Positions 26,829 through 35,821 are shown, counted from the stretch's first letter. The stretch: 45,733 nt of DNA from Candidatus Thermoflexus tengchongensis (GCA_016842085.1 JAEVEX010000031.1:1-45733), one strand, 5' to 3'. The notes: generated by a model from the letters alone, not told the origin. Program-made: numbers and translations.

Positions 26829-28079
26829 ATGCACGAACCGGTAGCTGTCCCTTCCCGATCCCTGGAAGCGTTGCGCCCCCTGGTGGGGGGTGAGGTCATC
26901 GAGGCCCTTCGGGAGCTGGCTGCGCCCTTGCGCGGCCTGCGGGTGCTGCACGTGAACGCCACCGCCTTCGGCGGGGGAGTGGCCGAGCTCCTGGCCACCC
27001 ACATCCCCCTGCTGCGGGATCTCGGTCTGGAGGCGGAATGGCGGGTGATCCATGGGGACGATGCCTTCTTCCGGGTCACCAAGGCGATGCATAACGGCCT
27101 CCAGGGGATGGATCTCGCCTTCACCCCGCAGATGCAGGAGATCTGGAAGGAGGGCAACCAGCGGAACGCGGCATCTCTCTCAGGGGACTATGATGTCATC
27201 GTGATCCATGATCCTCAACCGGCCGGCATCCCGCTGCTACGGGAACGCCGCGGGGCCCGGTTCTGGATCTGGCGCTGTCATATCGATACCAGCGCCCCGA
27301 ACCCCGCCTTCTGGTCATTTCTGCTCCCCTATCTTTCTGTTTACGATGCGGCGGTTTTCACCATGGCGGAATACGTGGGGCCTGGCTTTCCGGTCCCTCG
27401 CGTGGCGATCATCCCTCCGACCATCGATCCTCTCTCGCCCAAAAACGCGCCGATGGATCTGGGGGAAGCGCGGGCCATCGTCGCCCGGTTCGGGGTGGAT
27501 GTGAACCGGCCCCTGCTCCTGCAGGTCTCCCGCTTCGACCCGTGGAAGGATCCCCTCGGGGTGATCGATGCCTACCGGCTGGTCAAGCGAGAACGCCCGG
27601 AGGTTCAGCTGGCCCTGGTGGGATCCATGGCCCACGATGACCCGGAGGGATGGTTTTATTATGATCGCACGCTGCGCCATGCAGGGGAGGACCCGGATCT
27701 TCACGTGCTGCACAACTTCCATGGGGTGGGAGCATGGGAGGTCAATGCCTTCCAGCGGGTTGCGGATGTGGTCATCCAGAAATCCCTGCGGGAGGGCTTT
27801 GGGCTCACGGTCACAGAGGCCCTGTGGAAAGGGAAGCCGGTCATCGGGGGCCGCGTCGGCGGGATTCCATTGCAGGTCCTGGATGGGGAAACCGGTTTCC
27901 TGGTGAGCAGCGTGGAGGAGTGCGCGGCAAGGGCGCTGGAGTTGCTGGCCCACCCGGAGAAAGCACAGGCGATGGGGGAGCGGGGCCGGGACCATGTGCG
28001 ACAGCATTTCCTTTGCACCCGGGGTCTGCGGGATGAACTGATGCTGCTCCGATCTCTCCTGGAGGGGCGCGCCCGCTGA
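26829..28079 (+). CDS. treT: Trehalose synthase TreT-like GT4 glycosyltransferase
   Basis: 416 residues of the GT4 (GT-B) fold: LRVLHVNATAFGGGVAELL at the start, FWIWRCHIDTSAPN in the N-domain, VSRFDPWKDPLGVIDAYRLV, and the nucleotide-sugar motif KSLREGFGLTVTEALWKGKP. This pattern is that of trehalose glycosyltransferring synthase, which joins NDP-glucose and glucose to trehalose, or runs in reverse. It ends a LacI-transporter operon, as in thermophiles where treT is linked to a trehalose/maltose importer, so import and trehalose turnover are probably linked. Confidence 0.88.
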   Translation: MHEPVAVPSRSLEALRPLVGGEVIEALRELAAPLRGLRVLHVNATAFGGGVAELLATHIPLLRDLGLEAEWRVIHGDDAFFRVTKAMHNGLQGMDLAFTPQMQEIWKEGNQRNAASLSGDYDVIVIHDPQPAGIPLLRERRGARFWIWRCHIDTSAPNPAFWSFLLPYLSVYDAAVFTMAEYVGPGFPVPRVAIIPPTIDPLSPKNAPMDLGEARAIVARFGVDVNRPLLLQVSRFDPWKDPLGVIDAYRLVKRERPEVQLALVGSMAHDDPEGWFYYDRTLRHAGEDPDLHVLHNFHGVGAWEVNAFQRVADVVIQKSLREGFGLTVTEALWKGKPVIGGRVGGIPLQVLDGETGFLVSSVEECAARALELLAHPEKAQAMGERGRDHVRQHFLCTRGLRDELMLLRSLLEGRAR

Positions 28080-28099
28080 TTCAAGCCGGAAGGGAGCGC

Positions 28100-28591
28100 T
28101 CACCGGTTGGGTTCCTCCAGGAACGTCCGGAGCTCCTGAGCCTGCTCCGGGTTCAGCGCCTGGATCAGACGCAGGAGGGCCTCAAAGCCCTCCGGAGTGA
28201 TCCGGAAAACCGTGCCGTGGTGAACACGGAGGAACTCGAAGTGGTCGCGAGCCCGGGGGATCTGGCGCACCAGGAAAAGGGGAACGGGCTCATGGAGCCA
28301 TACGCTGGGGGACGGGGCCAGGTCGAAGGTATCATAAGGCCCTCCTTCGACCTCCGGGTAGCCATCCGAGGCCAGTCGGGCCAGGCCGATAATCCCCTCG
28401 CCGGCCTGGTAGGCCACGACAATATCCCCCTTTCGCATCTCCCGGATCCGGGCCCATGAGACCGGGGAGCGAATCCATTCTCGACCTCCCCAGTTCCGAC
28501 CCTCCTCCGCCGGGTTCTGGAAGAAATCCCGCCAGTGCCAGCGCCCTGCCGAGGCGCTGGCAACGATCCACCAGGCGCGGTATGGGCTCAT
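28100..28591 (-). CDS. EVE-domain protein
   Basis: 163 residues. The N-terminal part has the EVE pattern YRAWWIVASASAGRWHWRDF, then MRKGDIVVAYQAGEGIIGLA and a PVPLFLV segment. EVE folds are related to YTH and PUA domains and are proposed to bind modified bases. The gene starts 49 bp after the Mpg gene. ATG 28591 is preceded by GGAGGGTGA; the longer frame (to 28795) would overlap Mpg. Confidence 0.87.
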   Translation of the reverse strand: MSPYRAWWIVASASAGRWHWRDFFQNPAEEGRNWGGREWIRSPVSWARIREMRKGDIVVAYQAGEGIIGLARLASDGYPEVEGGPYDTFDLAPSPSVWLHEPVPLFLVRQIPRARDHFEFLRVHHGTVFRITPEGFEALLRLIQALNPEQAQELRTFLEEPNR

Positions 28592-28640
28592 CCGGAGCTC
28601 ACCCTCCTGTGCCGCGAAGCGCCATAAGCGCGGTGGATTA

Positions 28641-29231
28641 CTAATCCGACACACACGGATGGTCGCGAATATAAAACCGCCATGGTCGGGTGCGGGCGAG
28701 GAGATCCCCTCGCACCCGGACGCGGGGGCCGGTGGCCACCTGATCATCGGGGACCGGCTCACCGATCTCGATCCAGAGCCGGGCATCTGGCGCACACAGG
28801 TCGTGGCCGTTCAACCTCCGGTCGATGTCCAGCCCCGCGCAGACCCGACCGGGGCCCCGCAACCAGTCCCGCTCCGGGATCCCGGGACGCCGGCGGGCGA
28901 TCCATGAGAGTCCCTCCTCGGGCTCCAGGGCTCGGATCAGGATGGCCGCCGGGAACCCTTCCGGTTCCGTGACGATGTTCAGGCAATAGTGCTGGCCGTA
29001 GATCATATAGACATAGGCGTGTCCGGGCGGGCCATACATCACCGCATTGCGGGCGGTGCGACCGACGGAGGCATGGGAGGCCTGGTCATCCTCTCCAATG
29101 TAAGCCTCCACCTCCACAATGCGCCCTGAGATCCGACGCCCACGGATCAGGCGCACAAGGCGTCGCCCCAGGAGATCCCGGGCGACCTCTAAGGTGGGCC
29201 GCTCGAAGAACGCACGGGGTAGCCGTTGCAT
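28641..29231 (-). CDS. mpg: 3-methyladenine DNA glycosylase (AAG/Mpg type)
   Basis: 196 residues. The conserved segments are RAFFERPTLEVARDLLGRRL, GRIVEVEAYIGEDDQASHA, MYGPPGHAYVYMIYGQHYCLN and PGRVCAGLDIDR. The Glu in EVEAY is the expected catalytic base. It excises alkylated purines to start base excision repair. The start is uncertain: ATG 29231 has a close GGAG and matches the family N-terminus, while ATG 29270 and TTG 29282 are also in frame. Confidence 0.93.
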   Translation of the reverse strand: MQRLPRAFFERPTLEVARDLLGRRLVRLIRGRRISGRIVEVEAYIGEDDQASHASVGRTARNAVMYGPPGHAYVYMIYGQHYCLNIVTEPEGFPAAILIRALEPEEGLSWIARRRPGIPERDWLRGPGRVCAGLDIDRRLNGHDLCAPDARLWIEIGEPVPDDQVATGPRVRVRGDLLARTRPWRFYIRDHPCVSD

Positions 29232-29392
29232 CGTCTCCGGAGCCGGCGGTTTGGAAAGGATACCTCGCATGGCCAGGTTCAAGGAAGAACAGTGTCCTTT
29301 TGAAGAATATTTTCCCCCGCGCGGTGGCCTGGGAGGCCGTGGGGAAGGGCTACCGCGCCCTCCCGATCGAAGCTCAGCTGCGCAAGTCCCGT

Positions 29393-30223
29393 TCAGGATC
29401 CAAAGCCCAGTTCACTCAAACGGGTCATGGGATCCCGAGCGCTCAGGAGGGCTTCCTCTAAAATCACCGCGTGAAAACCCAGCGTCCGGATTTCTTCGAT
29501 CTCTTGGCGATTGGAAACCCCTCCAGCGACGATCTGAATGGCCTCCCTGGGGAGCAGCGGGCGCAGCCGGGCGGGCAGCGTGGGATCCACCTCAAAGGTC
29601 CGCCAGTCCCGCCGCTGGACGATGAGGGTGTCCAGGCCGGCTGCCCGGGCGGCTTCCAGTTCGGCCTCGGTTCGAACCTCCGCCAGGACCTCCAGGTTGC
29701 ATTCCGCGGCGGCTTCCAGAAGGGCTCGAAGGCTGGAGGGGCTCAGCATGCCCATGCTGATCCAGATGGCGTCGGCCCCGAAGGCCCGGGCCTCCAGCAC
29801 CTGGAAGGGATCGAGGAAGAAATCGTGCCGGATCACCGGGATACTCAGCCGTCGACGGAGCAGGGCCTGTTTCACCGCTGCCAGATGTTCCAGGCGGCCC
29901 TGATAGTAACGGGCATCCGTCATGATCACCAGGGCGGCGACCCCACGGGTCGCCAGGGAGAGGGCGAGGCGGACCGGGTCATAAGAGGGACGCAGCAAAC
30001 CGTGGAAGGGAGCGGCTCGCATCAGGGCGACGATGGGGCGGAGCCGGCCCTGGGGATCGGGAAGGACAGTTCGGAGGGAAACCGGGGCGGGCCACAGGCG
30101 GGTTTGCAGGCGCAACGCCCCTTCATCCAGCACACGACGTCGTCGCGCCAGCTCCTCCCGCTTATCTTCCAGAATCAATTCCAGGAAGCGGCCGCGCCGT
30201 CGGGCCCGTTCCCAGACGCTCAT
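29393..30223 (-). CDS. Indole-3-glycerol-phosphate synthase-like protein lacking active-site residues
   Basis: 276 residues with a TrpC-type TIM barrel (ILEDKREELARRRR at the start, then LVIMTDARYYQGRLEHL and RRDWRTFEVD). Compared with the S. solfataricus enzyme, residues equivalent to E51, K53, K110, N180, E210 and S211 are L67, R69, H133, Q203, A233 and G234; only the E159 equivalent (E182) remains. It is therefore unlikely to make indole-glycerol phosphate, and no trp genes are near. The reading frame is intact, so another function is likely. Its ATG overlaps the stop of the upstream MBL gene by 4 bp. Confidence 0.8.
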   Translation of the reverse strand: MSVWERARRRGRFLELILEDKREELARRRRVLDEGALRLQTRLWPAPVSLRTVLPDPQGRLRPIVALMRAAPFHGLLRPSYDPVRLALSLATRGVAALVIMTDARYYQGRLEHLAAVKQALLRRRLSIPVIRHDFFLDPFQVLEARAFGADAIWISMGMLSPSSLRALLEAAAECNLEVLAEVRTEAELEAARAAGLDTLIVQRRDWRTFEVDPTLPARLRPLLPREAIQIVAGGVSNRQEIEEIRTLGFHAVILEEALLSARDPMTRLSELGFGS

Positions 30224-31110
30224 GAGGTCCTGGAGGAGCGCGAGGAGGTTTTGGTTGCCCGCGCCCTGGAGACAGGCTGGATCTCTGCGCTGAGGCGCTG
30301 ATATAGCGCGATGAGGTTGCGGTGGTGCAGCTGAGGGGCCAGACCGTTCAGGGCGATGCGGGGGATCCCGCAGCTTTCCACATCCAGTTCCCGCAGCGCC
30401 TCCCGGGGCTTCCCCTGCTGGAGATAGCGCCGAACCTCACGCACAATCGTGTTCAGGTAATTGATGTTGGCCTGGATCGCGTCCGGCACCTCCCCCCGAA
30501 GGATCGGCTCGCCGTGGCCGGGGACCATCGTCTCGATCTGAAGTTCCCGAAAGCGCTGAAGGGTGGCGATGGTCTGCTCGACATCGCCATCCACGATGTA
30601 AGGGATGGGCATCATAACATCCCCGGTGAAGAGGATCCGATCCTCGCGAACATAGACGGCCAGCCCATCCGGGGAGTGGCCGGGGGCGTGAAACAGCTGC
30701 AGCGTTTTGTTCCCCAGGCGCAGCAGGAGATCGCCTTCTTCCACAACGACCTCCGGAAGGCGAAGGCTCAGCGGAGCAAAGGCGGGGTCCTGGGCCTTGG
30801 CCGCCTGGAGGGCCTGCTCCCCATGTTCCTCCAGGCGTTTCCGGCAAAGGGTGTGGGCGATGGCGATCGCATTCGGAAAGAAGCACGCGCCAAAGGTGTG
30901 ATCCGTATGATAATGAGTGAGAACCAGATAAATTGGGCGCCCCTCCGCCTCCTTCTCCACCAGCGCGACGATCTCCCGGGTCTCCTCGGGAAATGGAAGG
31001 GTATCGATCACCACGACCCCATCGGAGGCGAGGACCACCCCCGCATTCACCTGGGCATACAGGTCGCTGGTGAGGACGTAGATATCGTCCGTAATCCGAT
31101 CCCGCTGCAT
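30220..31110 (-). CDS. Metallo-beta-lactamase-fold hydrolase
   Basis: 296 residues with the MBL metal motif THYHTDHTFG, the later HAPGHSPDGLAVY, the bridging Asp in LFTGDVM and the last His in MVPGHGEP. The family includes glyoxalase II-like thioesterases, lactonases and other hydrolases; the substrate is unknown. It starts the minus-strand pair with the IGPS-like gene, and coupling by overlap suggests that the two products act in the same process. The C-terminal 35 residues are variable. Confidence 0.9.
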   Translation of the reverse strand: MQRDRITDDIYVLTSDLYAQVNAGVVLASDGVVVIDTLPFPEETREIVALVEKEAEGRPIYLVLTHYHTDHTFGACFFPNAIAIAHTLCRKRLEEHGEQALQAAKAQDPAFAPLSLRLPEVVVEEGDLLLRLGNKTLQLFHAPGHSPDGLAVYVREDRILFTGDVMMPIPYIVDGDVEQTIATLQRFRELQIETMVPGHGEPILRGEVPDAIQANINYLNTIVREVRRYLQQGKPREALRELDVESCGIPRIALNGLAPQLHHRNLIALYQRLSAEIQPVSRARATKTSSRSSRTS

Positions 31111-31243
31111 GGGCGAGCGTTCTCTCCTCGGAAATGTCCCACCCGGGCGGATCTTCTATATCATGAAGCAGAGGCTCACGGCAAGCATTTTAAGGGGACT
31201 TCCTGTGATCGTCAACAACCGTATTCCATGCGGGGAGGGATCT

Positions 31244-32059
31244 ATGGAAGGGCGGACGGTGCTGATCACAGGGGCGAGCAGCGGGATTGGGGCGGCCACG
31301 GCTCGATGGCTGGCCTGCCAGGGCATGCGCGTGGTCCTGACTGCCCGGCGTCAGGATCGTCTGGAGGCCCTGGCCCAGGAGATCCGCGCTCAGGGCGGCG
31401 CCGCCCTGGTGATCCCGGCGGACCTGGCCAGCTTCTCCGACCGTCAGGCCCTGGTGCGTCAGGTGGAGGACGCGTGGGGCCCGGTGGAGGTGCTCATCAA
31501 TAATGCGGGCTTCGGCTACTACGGGACCGTGGCGGAGACCCCCTGGGAAGTGGTCGAGCGGATGTTCCAGGTGAACATCCTGGCCATGATCCATCTGGTG
31601 CAGCTGGTGTTGCCGGGCATGCGGCAGCTGGGGCGCGGTCATATCATCAACGTTGCCTCCGTCGCCGGATATATCTCCACCCCGCCCCTCACCGTCTATT
31701 CCGCCACCAAGTTCGCGGTGGTGGGATTCAGCGAGGGATTACGACGGGAGCTGGAGCCGTACGGCATTCACGTCACGGTGATCAGCCCCGGGCCGGTTCG
31801 CACGGAGTTCGGACGAGCCGCCAGCGGGCTGGCGGTGGATCCTGGCGAGGTGCCCGGGGGGCTGAACCCCGAGGCGGTCGCCCGGGCGATCGCCCGGGCA
31901 TTGCGCCGGCCGGTGCCCGAGATTGTGATCCCCGCTCGTTATGTCCCGGCCATCTGGATCAACCGGGCGCTGCCCCGCCTGGTCGATTGGGGGGCCGCCC
32001 GGCAGGGCCGTGCATGGCTGCGCCATCTGGAGAAAGCCCGAAGCGGGGGAAGCGGATGA
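31244..32059 (+). CDS. Short-chain dehydrogenase/reductase
   Basis: 271 residues. The NAD(P) motif is TGASSGIGAAT, NNAG follows in LINNAGFGYYG, and the catalytic Ser and YxxxK are in NVASVAGY and YSATK. TARRQDRL suggests NADP preference. The substrate is unknown. ATG 31244 is preceded by GGGGAGGGA; the frame is open further upstream but its translation has no SDR similarity. Confidence 0.92.
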   Translation: MEGRTVLITGASSGIGAATARWLACQGMRVVLTARRQDRLEALAQEIRAQGGAALVIPADLASFSDRQALVRQVEDAWGPVEVLINNAGFGYYGTVAETPWEVVERMFQVNILAMIHLVQLVLPGMRQLGRGHIINVASVAGYISTPPLTVYSATKFAVVGFSEGLRRELEPYGIHVTVISPGPVRTEFGRAASGLAVDPGEVPGGLNPEAVARAIARALRRPVPEIVIPARYVPAIWINRALPRLVDWGAARQGRAWLRHLEKARSGGSG

Positions 32060-32082
32060 AGCGGCCCGGCCCAGGGGCGGGG

Positions 32083-32760
32083 TCATGCGGAATCGTCTTT
32101 CACATCTCCGTTGCGCTCCAGGAGCAAGCGCTGGATCACCGGCTCGATGCTCAGGATATCCGGGACGTGGAAATCCACCCCATCCTCCGGCTGGCCATCC
32201 ACGAGGATCGTGACCATCCCCAGCGCTCGTGCCGGGCGGAGATTGCGAGCCGAGTCATCCACGAAAATGCATTCCGGCCCCTGGGCCCGCAGGTGCTGGA
32301 GGATCCGCCGGTAAGCCTCCGGGTCCGGCTTGTTGTAATATTCCAGGCGACGCACATCCAGGATGATCGGGAAATGATGAGCGATCCCCAGGCGCTCGAT
32401 GACCCGTCGGGCGTGCTCCTCGCTGGCGTTTGTGAAGATCACTTTCGTCAGGGGGATCCGACCCAGCATTCGGTCGAGAGCGGGATCGGGCTGGATGTAG
32501 ACCTCCAGGGGCACATCGTGGACATAAGCGAGATAATCCTCGGGGTCGATCGAATGTTCCTCCATCAGCCCCCGCAGGGTGGTCCCATACCGGGCGTAAT
32601 AGCGCTGCCGCAGCGCTTCCGCCTCGGCAGGGGGGAACCCCAGGCGCTCCACCATGTAGCGGCCGATCCGCTCACTGATGAGATCCATTAACCCGGAGCG
32701 GCGGGGATACAGCGTATCGTCCAGGTCCAGGATCAGATAGCGCAACCGGGGGCCGCCCAT
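32083..32760 (-). CDS. HAD-family hydrolase, pyrimidine 5'-nucleotidase-like
   Basis: 225 residues. HAD motif I is LDLDDTLYPRRSGL, motif II FTNAS, motif III Lys in YYNKPDPEAY and motif IV VDDSARNL. The pattern resembles the SDT1/PynA type of nucleotidases. ATG 32760 has GAAGAGGTGA upstream; the open frame extends 24 codons further without similarity. It converges with the SDR gene. Confidence 0.87.
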   Translation of the reverse strand: MGGPRLRYLILDLDDTLYPRRSGLMDLISERIGRYMVERLGFPPAEAEALRQRYYARYGTTLRGLMEEHSIDPEDYLAYVHDVPLEVYIQPDPALDRMLGRIPLTKVIFTNASEEHARRVIERLGIAHHFPIILDVRRLEYYNKPDPEAYRRILQHLRAQGPECIFVDDSARNLRPARALGMVTILVDGQPEDGVDFHVPDILSIEPVIQRLLLERNGDVKDDSA

Positions 32761-32939
32761 GGCCAGTTCACCTCTTCCATTTCTCCCCTTCGCGGGGATG
32801 TTTAGTTTAACGCGGGGCTGGAGTTTGGCCAAAATTCCGCTGTTTATGTCTCTCGGAGTGAAGAAGGCAGTGGGGATGCATGTAAAGCCCCGCTTGCCTG
32901 CCCGTTGCTCTTTTTCTAAAATTCCTTCGGGAGGCTCAA

Positions 32940-34325
32940 ATGGCGCTTACAGTCGATGACCTGCGGGATCTAACGGAGCTCTTACGGGCGCATCCTGAGT
33001 GGCGGGAGGTCCTGTGGGCTTTGCTGGCCTCGGAGGAAGTCCTCCGTATGCCAGCGGAGCTTACGGCCTTCCGCGCCGAGGCCGAAAGTCGCTTTGCGGA
33101 ACTGGCCGAAGCAATCCGGCGCCTAAGCGAGACTTTCACCACCCATCGTCAGGAGTTCCTGGCATTCCAGGCCCAGACGGAGGCTCGCTTTGTTGCTCTG
33201 GCGGATGCGGTTCGCAATCTGAGTGAGACTTTTGTTGCCCATCGTCAGGAGTTCCTGGCATTCCAGGCCCAGACGGAGGCTCGCTTTGCTGCTCTGGCGG
33301 ATGCGGTTCGCAATCTGAGTGAGACTTTTGTTGCCCATCGTCAGGAGTTCCTGGCATTCCAGGCCCAGACGGAGGCTCGCTTTGCTGCTCTGGCGGATGC
33401 GGTTCGCAATCTGAGTGAGACTTTTGTTGCCCATCGTCAGGAGTTCCTGGCATTCCAGGCCCAGACGGAGGCTCGCTTTGCTGCTCTGGCGGATGCGGTT
33501 CGCAATCTGAGTGAGACTTTTGTTGCCCATCGTCAGGAGTTCCTGGCATTCCAGGCCCAGACGGAGGCTCGCTTTGCGGAGCTCGGCGCAGCCCTTCACA
33601 CTCTGGCTGGCATCGTTCGTGAACTGGCTGAGACCCAGCGTCAGCTGATGGAAGTCCATGCTCGCACTGAAGAGCGCTTGGCCACCCTGCGTCAGGAGTT
33701 GCTGGAACACCGCCAGGGGCTTCTGGGGCTTCGTCAGGATTTCCAGGAGCATCGTGAGGAGTTCTTGCAGCTGCGCCAGGATCTCCAGGAGCACCGCCGG
33801 GAATTCCTGGAGCTCCGCCCTGAGTTTCAGGAACACCGCAGGGAGTTCCAGGAACACCGCCAGGGGGTGGCCAACGATATGTCTGTCCTGAAGAAGATGT
33901 ATCTGGAGTGGCAATATCGGGAGCGGGCGGCGGCTTACTTCGGCGGTCGGAATTTCCGCCGGGTGCAGGCGCTGACCTTTGAGGAGCTGATGGAGGCGCT
34001 GGGGAACGCGCTGGATGCCGGGCGGATCACGCCGGAGGAATACGAGGAGGCGCGGCGGGTGGATGGGGTGATCCAGGGGCGACGACGCGAGGGGTCGCTA
34101 CACCTGGCCCTGGAGGTCTCGTGGGTGGTGGACCGGGGAGATGTGGAGCGGGCAGTTCGGCGGGCGGAAATTCTGGGGAAGGTGCTGGGGGAGACATGGC
34201 CGGCGGTGGCAGGGCGGGAGCTGACGGAGGGGGCGCGGGAGGCTGTGGAAGGGCTGCGTCGGGAGGGGCGGCCTCTCGTAGTGATTCAGGACGGTGGGAT
34301 CGACTGGCCACAGGAGTCAGCTTGA
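32940..34325 (+). CDS. Coiled-coil repeat protein with DUF3782/PD-(D/E)XK-like C-terminus
   Basis: 461 residues. A short helical start (LTVDDLRDLTELLRAHPEW) precedes a long coiled coil made of 32-residue units (about 70-213), then a second region of HRQ/QEF-type repeats to about 315. The C-terminal domain (RERAAAYFGGRNFRRVQAL, then DGVIQGRRREGSLHLALEVS, ERAVRRAEIL) resembles DUF3782-like PD-(D/E)XK nucleases of cyanobacteria, archaea and Chloroflexota. D and E-x-S at the core would be metal ligands. Function is unknown. ATG 32940 has GGGAGG close upstream. Confidence 0.75.
   Translation: MALTVDDLRDLTELLRAHPEWREVLWALLASEEVLRMPAELTAFRAEAESRFAELAEAIRRLSETFTTHRQEFLAFQAQTEARFVALADAVRNLSETFVAHRQEFLAFQAQTEARFAALADAVRNLSETFVAHRQEFLAFQAQTEARFAALADAVRNLSETFVAHRQEFLAFQAQTEARFAALADAVRNLSETFVAHRQEFLAFQAQTEARFAELGAALHTLAGIVRELAETQRQLMEVHARTEERLATLRQELLEHRQGLLGLRQDFQEHREEFLQLRQDLQEHRREFLELRPEFQEHRREFQEHRQGVANDMSVLKKMYLEWQYRERAAAYFGGRNFRRVQALTFEELMEALGNALDAGRITPEEYEEARRVDGVIQGRRREGSLHLALEVSWVVDRGDVERAVRRAEILGKVLGETWPAVAGRELTEGAREAVEGLRREGRPLVVIQDGGIDWPQESA
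33147..33577 (+). repeat. 96-bp tandem repeat, about 4.5 copies, coding
   Basis: Units start at 33147, 33243, 33339 and 33435, with a half unit at 33531-33577. They are identical apart from one base in the first unit (GTT for GCT near 33193). The period is 32 codons, so frame is kept whatever the copy number. The near-identity at DNA level points to recent expansion or gene conversion. Confidence 0.95.
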
Positions 34326-34332
34326 AAGCCTG

Positions 34333-34358
34333 GGGACCGGGGCGATCGCCCCGGTCCC
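34333..34358. terminator. 26-bp palindrome between convergent genes
   Basis: A perfect inverted repeat of GGGACCGGGGCGA with its complement lies 7 bp after the DUF3782-like gene and 11 bp before the end of rimO. It may end transcription from both sides, though T-runs are weak. Confidence 0.6.
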
Positions 34359-34369
34359 TCGTCAGGGTT

Positions 34370-35791
34370 TCAGGGGGATGGATGCCGTGAGGTAGGGGAA
34401 AGGGTGAGCGGAATCCGGGAGGGAGTTCCCCGATCCAGGGAAGGGGCCGTTTCCACCACGCCGATGAGGTCATAGGTCATTGCCCCGGTGATCCGCACCG
34501 GGAGGAACTGGCCCACGGGCCATTCCCCTTCCACCAGCACTAGGCCATCGATTTCCGGAGCATCCCGATATGTCCGCCCGACGCTCAGGCCATCTCCCGT
34601 CCCTTCGATCAGCACCTCCAGGGTCTTCCCCACCAGCGCCTGGTTCTTGCGGAGGGAGATCGGCTGCTGGGCCGCCATCAGCCGTTCATAGCGTTCCTGT
34701 TTGACTTCCTCCGGGAGATGGCCGGGTTGCCGGGCCGAGGGCGTCTCCGGCTCGTAAGAATACGTAAAACACCCGACGCGATCGAACTCCAGATCCTGAA
34801 CGAACCGGATCAGCGCTTCGAATTCCTCCTCGGTCTCCCCGGGATAGCCCACGATGAAGGTCGTGCGGATCGCGATATCGGGCATGGCCTTCTGGAGCTT
34901 CTCGATGGTGCGGTAGACCCACTCGATGTTCGCCGGACGACGCATCCGGCGCAGCACCGCGGGATGGCCATGCTGGAGCGGCAGATCCAGATAATGGGCC
35001 ACCTGGGGATAGCGGGCCATCACTTCGATCAGGCGATCGGAGACGGCGCCCGGGTAGGCATACATGATGCGGATCCATTTCACTTCGGGAACCCGCTGGG
35101 CCAGGCCCTCGATCAGGGTGGGCAGCCCATCCCGCATCCCCAGATCGTGGCCGTAGTCCGTGGTGTCCTGGGCGATCAGGATCAGCTCTCGCACTCCCTG
35201 ATCGACCAGGCGGCGAGCCTCCGCCCAGATGACCTCCGGCGGGCGGCTGACGGCAGGGCCTTTGATGAGCGGGATGGCGCAGAAAGCACAGGGGCGGCGG
35301 CAGCCGTCGGCGATCTTCAGATAGGCGCTGACCCCCTGGACCGCGGCCCGCAGCACGCCGTGTTCCTCTCGCCGGATCGGTCCATCTTCCGGGATATGGA
35401 AGAGAGGCTCGGGGATCATGCGCCCCCGTAGCCGTTCGATGAATTCCAGGATATCCATCCATCGCCGGGTGCCGATCACCCCGTCGATCCCGGGCACCTC
35501 CTCCACCAGGCGGGCTCCCCACCGCTGGGCGAGACATCCGGCCGCGATGAGCAGCTGCCCTTTCTTCTTCCGGGCCGCCAGCTCCCGCAACACCTGGAGG
35601 GATTCCTGTCGGGCCGCTTCGATGAAGCCACAGGTGTTCACAATGAGCACATCCGCGCGAGCCGGGCGATCCACGGACTCATATCCGGCTTCCTCCAGCA
35701 ACTGGGCCATGCTGGCGGAGTCCACCACGTTCTTCGCGCAGCCCAGCGTGATCAGATGATAGCGCTTGCGGGATGCGAAGGCCCCGGGCAT
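34370..35791 (-). CDS. rimO: Ribosomal protein S12 methylthiotransferase RimO
   Basis: 473 residues. The N-terminal MTTase domain has LITLGCAKNVVDSASM and IVNTCGFIEAA, whose Cys bind the auxiliary cluster. The radical SAM motif is CRRPCAFC, and a TRAM domain follows (KTLEVLIEG to DLIGVVE). The ALITLGCAKN and D/A pattern fits RimO, which adds a methylthio group to an Asp of S12, rather than MiaB. The C-terminal tail after TRAM is Ser/Pro-rich and longer than usual. It follows priA with a 30-bp gap. Confidence 0.92.
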   Translation of the reverse strand: MPGAFASRKRYHLITLGCAKNVVDSASMAQLLEEAGYESVDRPARADVLIVNTCGFIEAARQESLQVLRELAARKKKGQLLIAAGCLAQRWGARLVEEVPGIDGVIGTRRWMDILEFIERLRGRMIPEPLFHIPEDGPIRREEHGVLRAAVQGVSAYLKIADGCRRPCAFCAIPLIKGPAVSRPPEVIWAEARRLVDQGVRELILIAQDTTDYGHDLGMRDGLPTLIEGLAQRVPEVKWIRIMYAYPGAVSDRLIEVMARYPQVAHYLDLPLQHGHPAVLRRMRRPANIEWVYRTIEKLQKAMPDIAIRTTFIVGYPGETEEEFEALIRFVQDLEFDRVGCFTYSYEPETPSARQPGHLPEEVKQERYERLMAAQQPISLRKNQALVGKTLEVLIEGTGDGLSVGRTYRDAPEIDGLVLVEGEWPVGQFLPVRITGAMTYDLIGVVETAPSLDRGTPSRIPLTLSPTSRHPSP

Positions 35792-35821
35792 TGTTCACGC
35801 TCCGAATTCCAAAGGTTCAGG

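Noticed and set aside
33147-33577. Direct repeats that could be taken for a CRISPR array
   Set aside because: Repeat units abut without spacers and lie in one coding frame with a 32-residue period; no cas genes are near.
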